From Planctomycetaceae bacterium (GTDB lineage Bacteria; Planctomycetota; Planctomycetia; Planctomycetales; Planctomycetaceae): DNA of 64,000 nt. Location of the stretch: contig CP051247.1 of assembly GCA_017795105.1 (NCBI GenBank), positions 930,001 through 994,000 of the forward strand. The letters are read 5' to 3'. The notes under the pieces were generated by a model that ran no database searches, was not told the origin of the DNA, and saw nothing but the letters and a program-made list of their open reading frames with translations. Below are positions 35,554 through 44,141 of the stretch, one piece after another (the first letter of the stretch is position 1; each line of letters begins with the position of its first letter). The position numbers were made by a program, and so were the translations under genes.

Positions 35554-37947
35554 ATGTCGTTTGCTGATTACTGTCGCATTCAGGACTGGAGCGTCCGTTC
35601 GAAAATCACGTTCGGATTCGCAGTCGTGCTCGTCCTGCACATTTCGATCGCCGCCATGAGCCACTATGGAATGTGTCGAGCCCAGCAGAACTGGGCGGAA
35701 CATGAGACGATCCGTCTGGAAGGAGAAACCTTCGACGATATTGATCGCCTGCTGCGGTCGCTACAGCGTGAGGTCCTGCTGTTCGCGTTCACCGGTTATG
35801 AAGGGCCGGAACACCGGGCGATCGACATCCAGAATGAATTGGAACGAAAACTGACCGAGGCGATGGAAACGAATTCGCACAGCGATTCCGAAGCACTCGC
35901 TCAGATGATGATTCACCTCTCCACCCACCAGGAGCTTTTCAATTCCGTCATCGTCGATCGCGCACGCCGTAAGCAACTGCTGTTAACTCAGCTTCCGGAA
36001 TGCGAAGAAGAAATCCGGCGAAAACTCGACACACTCCGCACCGCGACAACGCAACAGGAATTAATCTCGCGGATCGACACGGCATTCGCGAACGCCCAGC
36101 TGCAGACAATGCGATTCATCCACTCGCCCGACTCGTCCATGGTCCGGGCCGCGTCCGCTCATCTCATGGAATCGCGGAACCTGCTTGATGAAATGTCTGT
36201 TGAGTCCGCGCTCAGTGAGTCGGCAATCTTCGAGACCCGTCAGGCACTCGACGAGTACGAAGCTGTCATGGTGCAGATGGTCCAGGCGACGCGTGGCTAC
36301 CTGCATCTCGTCAATGTTGTTCTGGCCGGAGAGCTCGTCGAGTTCCGACGTTTTACGAATGAAGTCCGCAGTGAGCAGGCGGCTCAGATCCGAATGCTGG
36401 CCGCAGAGATCGCGAACGCGACCGAGAAGTTCAAATGGTCGAGCAACCTGTTCTCAGTCATCACGATCGTGATGGGGCTGGCGGCTTCGTGGCTGATTAC
36501 CCGCGATATTGTCCCACCTCTGAATAATCTGACCAATACGTTCTCAGCCCTGGCCCGTGGGGAGTCCCGTGCACTCATTCCCGCCGGTGGCCGCAACGAT
36601 GAACTGGGGAGCCTGTCAAAAGCCGCGCTCGTCTTCAATGAGAAAGCAGCCGAAACGCGGGCCCTGCTCCGGGAATCTCAGGACGCCCGGAACAAACTGG
36701 ACGATCTGAACCGGCAACTCAATGCGAAGTCGGAAGACGCCGAGCGTCTCGCGAAGGAAGCGACCGCAGCCACCAAGGCCAAGAGTGATTTCCTGGCGAA
36801 CATGAGCCATGAGATCCGCACCCCGATGACCGCAATCATTGGTTACTCCGAGATCCTTTCCGAGCAGTCCTCTGGTCAGGGACAAACCTCGGCATTGACG
36901 GCGATTCGACGCAACGCCATTCACCTGTTGACGGTCATCAACGACATCCTCGACCTTTCCAAGGTCGAAGCTGGTAAACTCGATCTCGATTTGGGATCTC
37001 ATAATCCGAGTCTGTTCATTCACGACGCCGTGGAGCTGGTCCGTGGTCAGGCGGAGGCCAAGAAGCTCGCGGTCATCGTCGACTTCGAGGGGACGTTCCC
37101 GGAATCGATCGAGACCGATGCCACCCGCCTGCGGCAGATCCTGATCAACCTGCTGAGCAACGCCATCAAATTTACCGAAGCCGGCTCGATCCGAGTCCTC
37201 GCCACTCTGGACCACCAAACAGAGTCCAACTGGCTGTGCGTAGATGTCGCCGACACCGGTATTGGGATGACGCGAACAGAAGTGAATCAGCTGTTTCAGC
37301 CGTTCTCGCAGGCCGATTCTTCCACAACCCGCCGGTTTGGCGGCACGGGACTGGGACTCACCGTCAGCAAAAAACTGGCAGAAATCCTGGGCGGGTCGCT
37401 GGAACTGGTCGAAACCCAGAAAGGGGCTGGCTCTCGCTTTCGCCTGAAGATTCCTGTCGGAGATCTTTCCCGAGTTCCTTTGAGTATCATCTCCAGCCTG
37501 CCCACTGCGTCGGCTCCTGCGAAACAGCAGAGTGAGACTCTCAAGGGGTATCGGGTGCTTCTGGTCGAGGACGGCCCGGACAATCAGCAGTTGCTCTCGT
37601 TTATCCTTCGCAAAGCAGAAGCCGAGGTCGAGATTGTTTCGGACGGTCTGGCCGCCATTCGCAGCGTGATGTCGGCCGCCAAACCCTTTGACTGCATCCT
37701 CATGGACATGCAGATGCCGGTGATGAGCGGCTATGAAGCCGTCCGTCTGCTCCGGGAGAAATCCTACGAAGGTCGAATCGTCGCCCTGACCGCCAACGCG
37801 ATGACTGGCGAAGAACAGAAGTGCCGCGACGTCGGATGCGATGATTTCGCCACGAAGCCGATCGACCGAAAAGCCCTGGTCGGAATGATTCGGCGACTGG
37901 TGACAACTGCATCCTCGGCGTCCGGGCAGGAATCGATCAAAACTTAA
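35554..37947 (+). CDS. Hybrid histidine kinase (TM-HAMP-HisKA-HATPase-REC)
   Basis: A 797-residue membrane sensor. Helix 1 is near residues 10-28 and helix 2 near 297-313 (VITIVMGLAASWLIT), enclosing a mostly helical sensor region of about 260 residues. A HAMP domain and coiled coil follow to about 410. The HisKA phosphoacceptor is His419 (ANMSHEIRTP); the ATPase has the N-box INLLSNAIKFTE, DTGIGMT and GGTGLGL. A C-terminal receiver (about 670-785) has Asp718 (LMDMQMP) as phosphoacceptor and an ending lysine in ATKPID. Helical sensor regions of this kind often contact periplasmic binding proteins, and the upstream gene encodes one 16 bases away. No HPt domain is present, so phosphotransfer to a separate protein or direct use of the receiver is expected. 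Confidence 0.92.
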   Translation: MSFADYCRIQDWSVRSKITFGFAVVLVLHISIAAMSHYGMCRAQQNWAEHETIRLEGETFDDIDRLLRSLQREVLLFAFTGYEGPEHRAIDIQNELERKLTEAMETNSHSDSEALAQMMIHLSTHQELFNSVIVDRARRKQLLLTQLPECEEEIRRKLDTLRTATTQQELISRIDTAFANAQLQTMRFIHSPDSSMVRAASAHLMESRNLLDEMSVESALSESAIFETRQALDEYEAVMVQMVQATRGYLHLVNVVLAGELVEFRRFTNEVRSEQAAQIRMLAAEIANATEKFKWSSNLFSVITIVMGLAASWLITRDIVPPLNNLTNTFSALARGESRALIPAGGRNDELGSLSKAALVFNEKAAETRALLRESQDARNKLDDLNRQLNAKSEDAERLAKEATAATKAKSDFLANMSHEIRTPMTAIIGYSEILSEQSSGQGQTSALTAIRRNAIHLLTVINDILDLSKVEAGKLDLDLGSHNPSLFIHDAVELVRGQAEAKKLAVIVDFEGTFPESIETDATRLRQILINLLSNAIKFTEAGSIRVLATLDHQTESNWLCVDVADTGIGMTRTEVNQLFQPFSQADSSTTRRFGGTGLGLTVSKKLAEILGGSLELVETQKGAGSRFRLKIPVGDLSRVPLSIISSLPTASAPAKQQSETLKGYRVLLVEDGPDNQQLLSFILRKAEAEVEIVSDGLAAIRSVMSAAKPFDCILMDMQMPVMSGYEAVRLLREKSYEGRIVALTANAMTGEEQKCRDVGCDDFATKPIDRKALVGMIRRLVTTASSASGQESIKT

Positions 37948-37966
37948 AACGGCAATTGCCTGCCGT

Positions 37967-38140
37967 TCACATGCGTGCGAGTGCACTGTCGTTGATACGT
38001 TGCCGAATCTTCCAAGACCACTTGTGAATCTCTAAACTCGGAACGATCAGCGCAGCGAGAATCACGACCAGAAGCCAGACATCCCATGTCACCGGAGCCG
38101 TGCCCAATACGTTCTGCAAGAATGCCGCTTTCCTCGACAT
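37967..38140 (-). CDS. Putative 57-aa single-helix membrane protein
   Basis: A short frame starting at the ATG complementary to 38138-38140 and ending at TGA 37967. It encodes a basic N-terminus (MSRKAAF), one hydrophobic helix (VWLLVVILAALIVPSL) and a positively charged tail (KWSWKIRQRIN). It lies 36 bases downstream of the glycosidase-like gene on the same strand, so it could be co-transcribed. The ribosome site is poor, with only GGA immediately before the ATG. I found no family for it. It may be a chance frame, but hydropathy, charge pattern and position are those of a small membrane protein. Confidence 0.4.
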   Translation of the reverse strand: MSRKAAFLQNVLGTAPVTWDVWLLVVILAALIVPSLEIHKWSWKIRQRINDSALARM

Positions 38141-38176
38141 TCCGTGTTCAGCCCGTGACCGGCCCCAGTACGGGCA

Positions 38177-39658
38177 TTACTCGAAGGTCAATACGACGCG
38201 ATCCATCATCGGACGCGACTTGTTTTCGGTCGTATCGGTGAGACGGAACTCAAATTGAAACGCCTGCCCTGCCGGCAGGTTCGTGAGGTCCATGGACGCC
38301 GCGGTTTTGTCGATTTGCTTGGCGAATCCTTCGCGGTGCCGATACGTCTCACGCACTTTGGCCCAGTCGGTCCATTGATCGATCGAACCATCGTTACTGG
38401 TGTCGACACCGACACGAGCTTCGACCGATTCCACCCACGGGCCGGGGCTGACATAGTCGGTTTTCATTTGCGTGGCCAGGTAGAACTTCCCTTCCGCGAA
38501 GCAGACATCCGGATCAGGATGCCCCTGCCCGATATGATCACAGAATGTGAAGGGCTGATTGATGTCCGACGACGTGAACCAGCACGCGCTCATGTGCCCC
38601 TGGGCCGGATCGTAGTCGCCGAACAGGTAGTACTGACCGCCAATCGAAATCGCGGCCCAGTCTCCGAAAGCGTCCTGTTCCGGCTCGTGAATTTCGTATT
38701 CAGCCACATTTGTCTTGAAACGCTCCGGATGTTCTTTCACCCAGTGCGGATGCTTGTACGTTCCCGTTTCCCCCGTCGGCTTTGTTCGAAGATCCACGGC
38801 TGGGTCGAGAATTTTGAAGCTGTCGATCCCGTTCGGACTGACGGCATGAGTCGCCAGCGGAGAATCCCACGAATGTCGCTGAGCGTTGATCGGATCCCAA
38901 TTCTCGACAATCAGATGGAACTTCCCGTCCAGATCGCGGATCACGCCGCAATCCGAGCCGTGCGAAGGATCGTCGAACGCCATGCCGTGGTTGACGCCAG
39001 GACGGCCATCCGTCAGATCATCATCCACATAGACATGAGGATCCTGGTCATTCGGAAAGTCATAGTAGATGTAGGCTTTGCCATCCACATATTCAGCAGT
39101 GGTTGACCAGGCCGAGAATTTCTCGGTCACCGGACCGTGATGAACCCAGTGCACCATATCCCGGCTCTGCCACGCGTGATATCCGCCGAGCCGCGGCTGT
39201 AGACCGCCCGGAGCATCGAACTGGTTCGGGAACGGTGTCGTGACGAGCGGAACATCGAATCCTTCCAGCGTCGCCGGCTCGCCTTTGAAGTTTTTCGGCC
39301 TCTTGCCGCCGTAGCGACCGAACATCCAGTAGTTGTCCGGACCGATGCTCAACAGTATCGGAGCATCACCGAGATTACTGGGACCGAGGTCAGCGATCGG
39401 CTCCCAGTTCTGCCAAAGAGGTGACTGCGTGAAGACGATCGACGTCGCGGAACGTTTCTCCGGGAACTTCTTGAGAATGCTCGAAAACGTGGCCCTCTTC
39501 TCGCTCGGGGAAGCAACCCCCTCCTCGATCGTGAGTTGTTCCGCTTTCCCGGTGGCAGCTTTCCATTCGGCCTGGGAATCGATCGCCCACTCTTTCGCGT
39601 TCACTCGCGTCATCAATCCCAGCACGACCACAACGAAAAGACAGATTCGCACCGACAT
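38177..39658 (-). CDS. Secreted GH43-like five-bladed beta-propeller protein
   Basis: A 493-residue exported protein with a signal peptide (VRICLFVVVVLGLMTRVNA). The body has the repeated blade motifs of the GH43/GH32/GH130-like propeller fold: YWMFGRYGGKRP, YHAWQSRDMVHWVHHGPV, YVDGKAYIYYDFPN, LDGKFHLIVEN, WAAISIGGQYYLFGDYD, and PDPDVCFAEGKFYLATQMK. Acidic residues placed in blade openings (for example DYD and DPDV) are candidates for catalysis, but I cannot assign them securely. The start at 39658 is chosen because GGGGAG lies nine bases upstream; two other ATGs are available further 5'. A role in cleaving plant- or algal-type glycans is inferred from the fold only. Confidence 0.8.
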   Translation of the reverse strand: MSVRICLFVVVVLGLMTRVNAKEWAIDSQAEWKAATGKAEQLTIEEGVASPSEKRATFSSILKKFPEKRSATSIVFTQSPLWQNWEPIADLGPSNLGDAPILLSIGPDNYWMFGRYGGKRPKNFKGEPATLEGFDVPLVTTPFPNQFDAPGGLQPRLGGYHAWQSRDMVHWVHHGPVTEKFSAWSTTAEYVDGKAYIYYDFPNDQDPHVYVDDDLTDGRPGVNHGMAFDDPSHGSDCGVIRDLDGKFHLIVENWDPINAQRHSWDSPLATHAVSPNGIDSFKILDPAVDLRTKPTGETGTYKHPHWVKEHPERFKTNVAEYEIHEPEQDAFGDWAAISIGGQYYLFGDYDPAQGHMSACWFTSSDINQPFTFCDHIGQGHPDPDVCFAEGKFYLATQMKTDYVSPGPWVESVEARVGVDTSNDGSIDQWTDWAKVRETYRHREGFAKQIDKTAASMDLTNLPAGQAFQFEFRLTDTTENKSRPMMDRVVLTFE

Positions 39659-39856
39659 GAACTGCATCTCCCCAAAGCGCTTTGCAAACCACCTGAACGA
39701 TTCCAGTCCAAGTAGCTTGCGCAACCGAATGGCGAGACACAACCCCGGGGAAGATCATCCACAGCAACTGTCGAAGCTTCTCGAGTACTCAATGCCGGAC
39801 GGGAGTTGCCCGCGCACCTCCAGGTAACTCCAGCATGACGGATCTCACTTTCAGAG

Positions 39857-41824
39857 CTAAGTCGTTTCCGTCTGTTCTGAGTTACCTTCTTCTGAAACCT
39901 CGGCCGGTTTGGTTTTCCGATACCGTTCGCCGGACAGACGCAGTACGACGTAGCAGATCAGAGCGGGCACGATGAGTTCCGCGAGTACTCGCCCGATGTT
40001 TCCGCTAACCAACTCAGCAACCTCTTCAGAGCCGGCATCGGGACGACGAACGACAGTCGCGATGCCCAAAACCACGGTTAGGGCCACGGTGATCGCAAAG
40101 ATGAGGATGCAACATGTCAGACACCCTCTGGCTCCACTGATCTTGCGACCGAATATCGATGAGAGGATTTTTCCGAACAGGAGGAAGGCGAACACACAGG
40201 CTATCGACAACACGAGGCTATTTGCGGATTCCGTCTCCTCGGTATCACTCTCGGGCACTTCGACCTCGTCAATTGACGCCGGGCCTTCTGCGTCCAGATT
40301 AGTCAACGCTGCAGCTGCTTCCGCCTGTCCCTGGTCGGCCGCTTTGCGGTACCAGTGGGCGGCCTGCACGAGATCGCGGTCGACAGCGAGCCCGTCGTGG
40401 TACATTGCGCCGAGCCAGTATTGAGCATTCTGATCCCCCTGCTCGGCGGCTTTCTTAAACCACGGCAGCGCGGTCGCAGGATCCTTTTCCACGGCGAGTC
40501 CTTTGAGATACGCGAATCCCAGATTCGTCTGCGCCAGGGCATCCCCCTGTTCCGCTCCCTTCCGGTACCACGTAACTGCCGTCTCAACGTCCCGTTCGAC
40601 GCCGTTCCCCTGATGGAACATCAGGCCAACTTCGGCACAGGCCGGTGAATAGCCGAGTTCGGCTGATTTCCTCAACCACTTCACGGCTGTCGCGGCATCG
40701 CGATTCACTCCTTCACCATCGCGATACATGACGCCGAGAATGTACTGGGACCGAGGGTTATCCTGCCGGGCCGCCTTTTCAAACCATTCAGCAGCCAGCT
40801 TCCAATCCTGTTCAACGCCGCTTCCCTGGGCGTACGAAACCGCCAGATTGTGCTGAGCATCTGAATCTCCCTGTTCCGCGGATTTCAGATACCATTTAAA
40901 CGCAAGCTCGTCGTTCTGCTCGACGCCCTGACCGGACTCATACGCTACCGCCAGACAAAACTGCGCAATCGGTTCTCCTTGCTCCGCGGCTTGCTCGAAC
41001 CATTTGAATGCTAATCCATTGTCCTGCTCGACGCCCTGTCCATCACGATACATCATGCCGACCAGAGCCTGGGCGCCGGCGTGCCCCTGAGTCGCCGACT
41101 TCTCAAGCCACTCGGCGGCGCGGCGATAACTCTTCTCGACCCCTTTGGCTCCCACATATGCGCGTCCCAGTTCATACTGAGCCTCGGAGTATCCCTGTTC
41201 GGCGGCACGTTGAAACCATTCGACTCCCTGAGCCTCATCCTGTTTGGTTCCGAATCCCTGCTGATGGAAATTACCCAGCCAGAACTCTGCCTCGACATCT
41301 CGCTGGTCGGCCGCCTTCTCCGTCCAGGTGAATGCAACTTCGGGGTCTGGATCGACGCCAATACCCAGCCGGTACATCTGACCGAGACGCTGCTGAGCAA
41401 TCGGATTTCCTGCGTCCGCCAGGGTGGTCAACTCGTCCAGGATTTCCGCCGATACCGCGTTCGCCTGCTGCTGATCCTGTTCCACGCCGCTCCCACGGAA
41501 GAGCTGGTCCGCAACGAAGGCTTTGGCCAGCACATGGCCTCGTTCAGCCGCCTTCTCGAAACGCGAGTACGCCTGGGCCTCGTCGACCGGCATGCCCTGC
41601 CCGAGCCGGAACTTCAGACCTTCCTTGAAATCAGGGTCTTCGGCAGGATCGTCCAGGGCGACGAGTGTGGTCGTCGCCGACAGCAGGAAGGCAATGGGCT
41701 GCCTCAGAGGAGGCGTCTGTGCTCTCACGGAGAGAGTAAACACCTGCAGTATCATCCAGCAGCAAAAGAGCACCGGAACCATAGACCGTGAATGGACGAC
41801 GGAAATGTGACGGTAACTATGCAT
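39857..41824 (-). CDS. Sel1-repeat membrane protein
   Basis: A 655-residue protein. After a signal-type hydrophobic segment (VPVLFCCWMILQVFTLSV) there are roughly a dozen 36-residue Sel1 repeats, recognisable by A..G...AQ..LG..Y..G.GV..D...A..W..KAA, from about residue 75 to 510. An acidic linker is followed by two or three C-terminal helices (LVLSIACVFAFLLFGKIL, CCILIFAITVALTVVLGI, LIVPALICYVVLRL). Sel1 repeats form solenoids that mediate protein contacts, so this is probably a membrane-anchored scaffold or adaptor. The ATG at 41824 has GGAG six bases upstream and begins a plausible leader; the open frame extends 69 bases farther. It has no obvious operon partner. Confidence 0.9.
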   Translation of the reverse strand: MHSYRHISVVHSRSMVPVLFCCWMILQVFTLSVRAQTPPLRQPIAFLLSATTTLVALDDPAEDPDFKEGLKFRLGQGMPVDEAQAYSRFEKAAERGHVLAKAFVADQLFRGSGVEQDQQQANAVSAEILDELTTLADAGNPIAQQRLGQMYRLGIGVDPDPEVAFTWTEKAADQRDVEAEFWLGNFHQQGFGTKQDEAQGVEWFQRAAEQGYSEAQYELGRAYVGAKGVEKSYRRAAEWLEKSATQGHAGAQALVGMMYRDGQGVEQDNGLAFKWFEQAAEQGEPIAQFCLAVAYESGQGVEQNDELAFKWYLKSAEQGDSDAQHNLAVSYAQGSGVEQDWKLAAEWFEKAARQDNPRSQYILGVMYRDGEGVNRDAATAVKWLRKSAELGYSPACAEVGLMFHQGNGVERDVETAVTWYRKGAEQGDALAQTNLGFAYLKGLAVEKDPATALPWFKKAAEQGDQNAQYWLGAMYHDGLAVDRDLVQAAHWYRKAADQGQAEAAAALTNLDAEGPASIDEVEVPESDTEETESANSLVLSIACVFAFLLFGKILSSIFGRKISGARGCLTCCILIFAITVALTVVLGIATVVRRPDAGSEEVAELVSGNIGRVLAELIVPALICYVVLRLSGERYRKTKPAEVSEEGNSEQTETT

Positions 41825-42199
41825 GCGTGGCTCCTGCATTTTCCGAACGATTTGCCTGACGAACATCTGTGGCAGCAACATGACTGGCCCCACTTCTAAT
41901 AACAGTTCGGTCTGTCATCCGAACTCGAATGCGTCCCCGATGCTGCTCTGAACGATGGCGAATAACAGGCAAGCAGGCAGACCTCAGCCGCCAGTGCAAA
42001 GACCGAACCCGTCCGACTCGCTCCACACCGACGCCCCTTATCTGAGCCGCCTCCTGAGCGCAGTTTCGGGACGGCAAGCCATCTCTCTTCTTCAGCGATA
42101 ACGACAGATCTTTGCGTTTTCTAATTAGACGAACTCTTTGAGGCTTTCTCTTCCTGTCACCGTGACGCTTGTCGCAAACCCATTTCTCAGGAGTCCCTC
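41825..42199. other. Gene-free divergent region
   Basis: About 375 bases between the minus-strand Sel1 gene and the plus-strand cupin gene. I see no credible frame, tRNA or strong hairpin. The AT-richer stretch at about 42100-42140 is a likely promoter zone for the cupin gene. Confidence 0.4.
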
Positions 42200-42973
42200 A
42201 TGCTTACTCGTCGAATCATGTTGCAATCGGTCGCAGGGGCGATGCTTGGAATGTCACTGCAGCGTGTGGTTGAAGGGGCCCCGCACGACGCCAGTTCCAT
42301 CGATGAACTCAATCACTGGATTCATGCTCTCCAACGCAATTCCAACGATCTCTCAGAGAATCGGAAGACGCCCCTTCAGTGGCAGGAAACGATGGATCAA
42401 ATCTACGGGAACACTCCGCTGGAGCCTCTGAGAACGCATCTCGGGTTTCCCCAGCTGGCCGGAAAGATCCTCGACAAGATGCCGGCCGAACGACGAGAGC
42501 TATTCCATCCGATCTCGTTAGTTCGGCCGGACGATCCGGAAAAAGAGCGTAGACCGGAGCCTCATCTGGCGCTCATCACCAAAGTGGCCCATGTTCGGAA
42601 AGGCTTCAGCATTCCCCCGCACGGCCACTCGAACATGGTCAGTGCCTTCTTATGCCTGTCCGGAGAGTTCGAAGTCCGTCTGTACGATCGACTCGATGAT
42701 CGAGAAAAGAATCTCGTGGTTCGTCAAACGGTCGAAGCTCCATCGGCCGGACCGGGAACATGGTCGAGCATTTCTGATTACCGGGACAATGTGCACTGGC
42801 TGACCGCGAAGAGTGATGACTGCTTCCTGTTCACCACAAAGCTGATCAACATCGAACCAGACATCCCGCTCAATGGCCGCATCAATATCGACATTCGCTC
42901 CGCTCAATCCCTGGGCTCGCGAACGTTTCTGGCCCCCAAGATCACCGGGCAGCAGGCGGCGAAACTTTATTGA
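42200..42973 (+). CDS. Exported cupin-like protein
   Basis: A 257-residue protein with a short leader containing TRR followed by a hydrophobic stretch (IMLQSVAGAMLGMSL), resembling a Tat or Sec signal. The central part has a cupin signature: IPPHGHSNMVSAFLCLSGEFEVRLYDR at about residues 134-160, with histidines 137 and 139 positioned as metal ligands, and a later histidine in DNVHWLTA for the second motif. Similar folds occur in cysteine-dioxygenase-type and sugar-binding cupins. AGGAG lies six bases before the ATG. The gene stands alone, with 375 bases before it and 348 after, so context gives no function. Confidence 0.7.
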   Translation: MLTRRIMLQSVAGAMLGMSLQRVVEGAPHDASSIDELNHWIHALQRNSNDLSENRKTPLQWQETMDQIYGNTPLEPLRTHLGFPQLAGKILDKMPAERRELFHPISLVRPDDPEKERRPEPHLALITKVAHVRKGFSIPPHGHSNMVSAFLCLSGEFEVRLYDRLDDREKNLVVRQTVEAPSAGPGTWSSISDYRDNVHWLTAKSDDCFLFTTKLINIEPDIPLNGRINIDIRSAQSLGSRTFLAPKITGQQAAKLY

Positions 42974-43275
42974 GCTCAGAGAGGGGCGGGAATACCCGAG
43001 GATATTGGGCCCTCTTCGACGAGTTCCAGACCTGATGCGAGCATGCATGCAGGCAATCGCATCTGGATGACGACGAGCCGCAACGGCATATGAGGCGTGT
43101 GCAGGTGGCAGGAAGCATTTCATCCGGCTCGCCGCAAGCCGGGAATCTACGCTCTTGATCGGAGACCTGAGTTGGTCCAACTCGGCGTCTCAAGGACGTC
43201 TCAGAATTTTAGCTATTCAGCGGTCTGATTGCTCAGTTAGCTCACGCGTAACCGTGTTGATCAGACACTCGCCCG

Positions 43276-43300
43276 GAAACCCTTGATTCACAAGGGTTTC
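43276..43300 (-). other. Perfect hairpin downstream of tRNA-Ser; rest of the gap empty
   Basis: GAAACCCTTG (43276-43285) and CAAGGGTTTC (43291-43300) form a perfect 10-bp stem with a five-base loop, 21 bases beyond the 3' end of the minus-strand tRNA. There is no T-run, so it may be a processing or termination aid. The remaining gene-free stretch, 42974-43275, shows no credible coding frame. Confidence 0.5.
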
Positions 43301-43320
43301 ACGAAAGCAGGGGCGAGTAA

Positions 43321-43408
<88 letters not shown>

Positions 43409-43553
43409 TGAATCGCGGTTGCTCTCAATCGAGCCGGAGCCAGCGAGGCCCCATTGTAAGAGACGAGCCGCAGAAATCAATCAGTCGAATGAGGTTTCCT
43501 GCCACGAGCCTGAAAGCCCGTTTCGAGCAGCGAATTCGGGGCATTCCTCCGGA

Positions 43554-43568
43554 TGGAACACGGTTTGC
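43554..43568 (+). promoter_or_regulatory. Sigma-54-like promoter upstream of a membrane protein
   Basis: TGGAACACGGTTTGC matches the -24/-12 consensus TGGCAC-N5-TTGC with one change (A for the first C) and exact spacing between GG and GC. The -12 element lies 49 bases before the ATG at 43617. rpoN is encoded nearby at 45955-47427. Confidence 0.5.
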
Positions 43569-43616
43569 CCGCCTAGTCCGTCCCACAGGGTGTGGCTCCG
43601 GAGTATGGAGCCTAAC

Positions 43617-44057
43617 ATGAAGAATCGGGTTCGGCTGTTTCCTGAAGAAAGTGAGTCCACCATGTTGGTTAAGGGGTTTCTCGTTCTCGTCGGCGTTCTG
43701 TACGCCGGGTTGAGCCTGTATTGTGCGATGCAACCAGGAAAAGCCTCAAATACAGTCCATTTGGATCGCGTCGGCCCGGGAGGACAGTCGGAGTTCTTCA
43801 CCGTTTACGGCGGGCTGGAAATGGGAATGGCGCTGTTTTTTCTCATGCCCCTGATCGTGCCATCGTTCACTCGCCCTGCCCTCTGGGCCTGCCTGCTGGT
43901 TCATGGCTGTCTGGTCCTGTTTCGCGCGATCAGTCTGATGCTTTACCAGGGAGCATTTGCTGAGGTGCGCAGCGTGACAATTGGAGAATGGGTCGTCTTC
44001 GGACTCTCCCTGACCCTCCTGCTGATGACGCGGACCAGTCAGGAGGCTACTATCTGA
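43617..44057 (+). CDS. Four-helix membrane protein, DUF4345-like
   Basis: A 146-residue membrane protein with four hydrophobic segments: GFLVLVGVLYAGLSLYCAM, GLEMGMALFFLMPLIV, LWACLLVHGCLVLFRAISLM and WVVFGLSLTLLLM. The block GGQSEFFTVYGGLEMGMALFFL resembles the R/SEFxxVYGG motif of DUF4345 proteins, whose function is unknown. The frame is open to 43419, but this upstream part overlaps the tRNA gene region. The ATG at 43617 has GGAG six bases before it and is preferred; another ATG at 43662 is closer to the first helix. It is preceded by a possible sigma-54 promoter and followed by a predicted structured RNA and a regulator gene. Confidence 0.7.
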   Translation: MKNRVRLFPEESESTMLVKGFLVLVGVLYAGLSLYCAMQPGKASNTVHLDRVGPGGQSEFFTVYGGLEMGMALFFLMPLIVPSFTRPALWACLLVHGCLVLFRAISLMLYQGAFAEVRSVTIGEWVVFGLSLTLLLMTRTSQEATI

Positions 44058-44065
44058 AGCCGATG

Positions 44066-44139
44066 CGGGAACCCGGCGGCTACGGTCGATTCAGCCGGCA
44101 GAGGAGGTTCTCGCCCGCCTCTCCTGCACCGGGTTCCCG
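44066..44139 (+). promoter_or_regulatory. Predicted three-way-junction RNA leader
   Basis: These 74 bases can fold almost completely. P1 pairs CGGGAACCCGG (44066-44076) with CCGGGTTCCCG (44129-44139), a perfect 11 bp. P2 pairs CGGCT (44077-44081) with AGCCG (44093-44097). P3 pairs GCAGAGGAGG (44098-44107) with CCTCTCCTGC (44118-44127) with one mismatch and one G-U. Only one base (44128) is unpaired at the junction. The element ends two bases before the regulator's ATG at 44142, which has no separate ribosome site. It may control translation or read-through. Confidence 0.5.
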
Positions 44140-44141
44140 AT

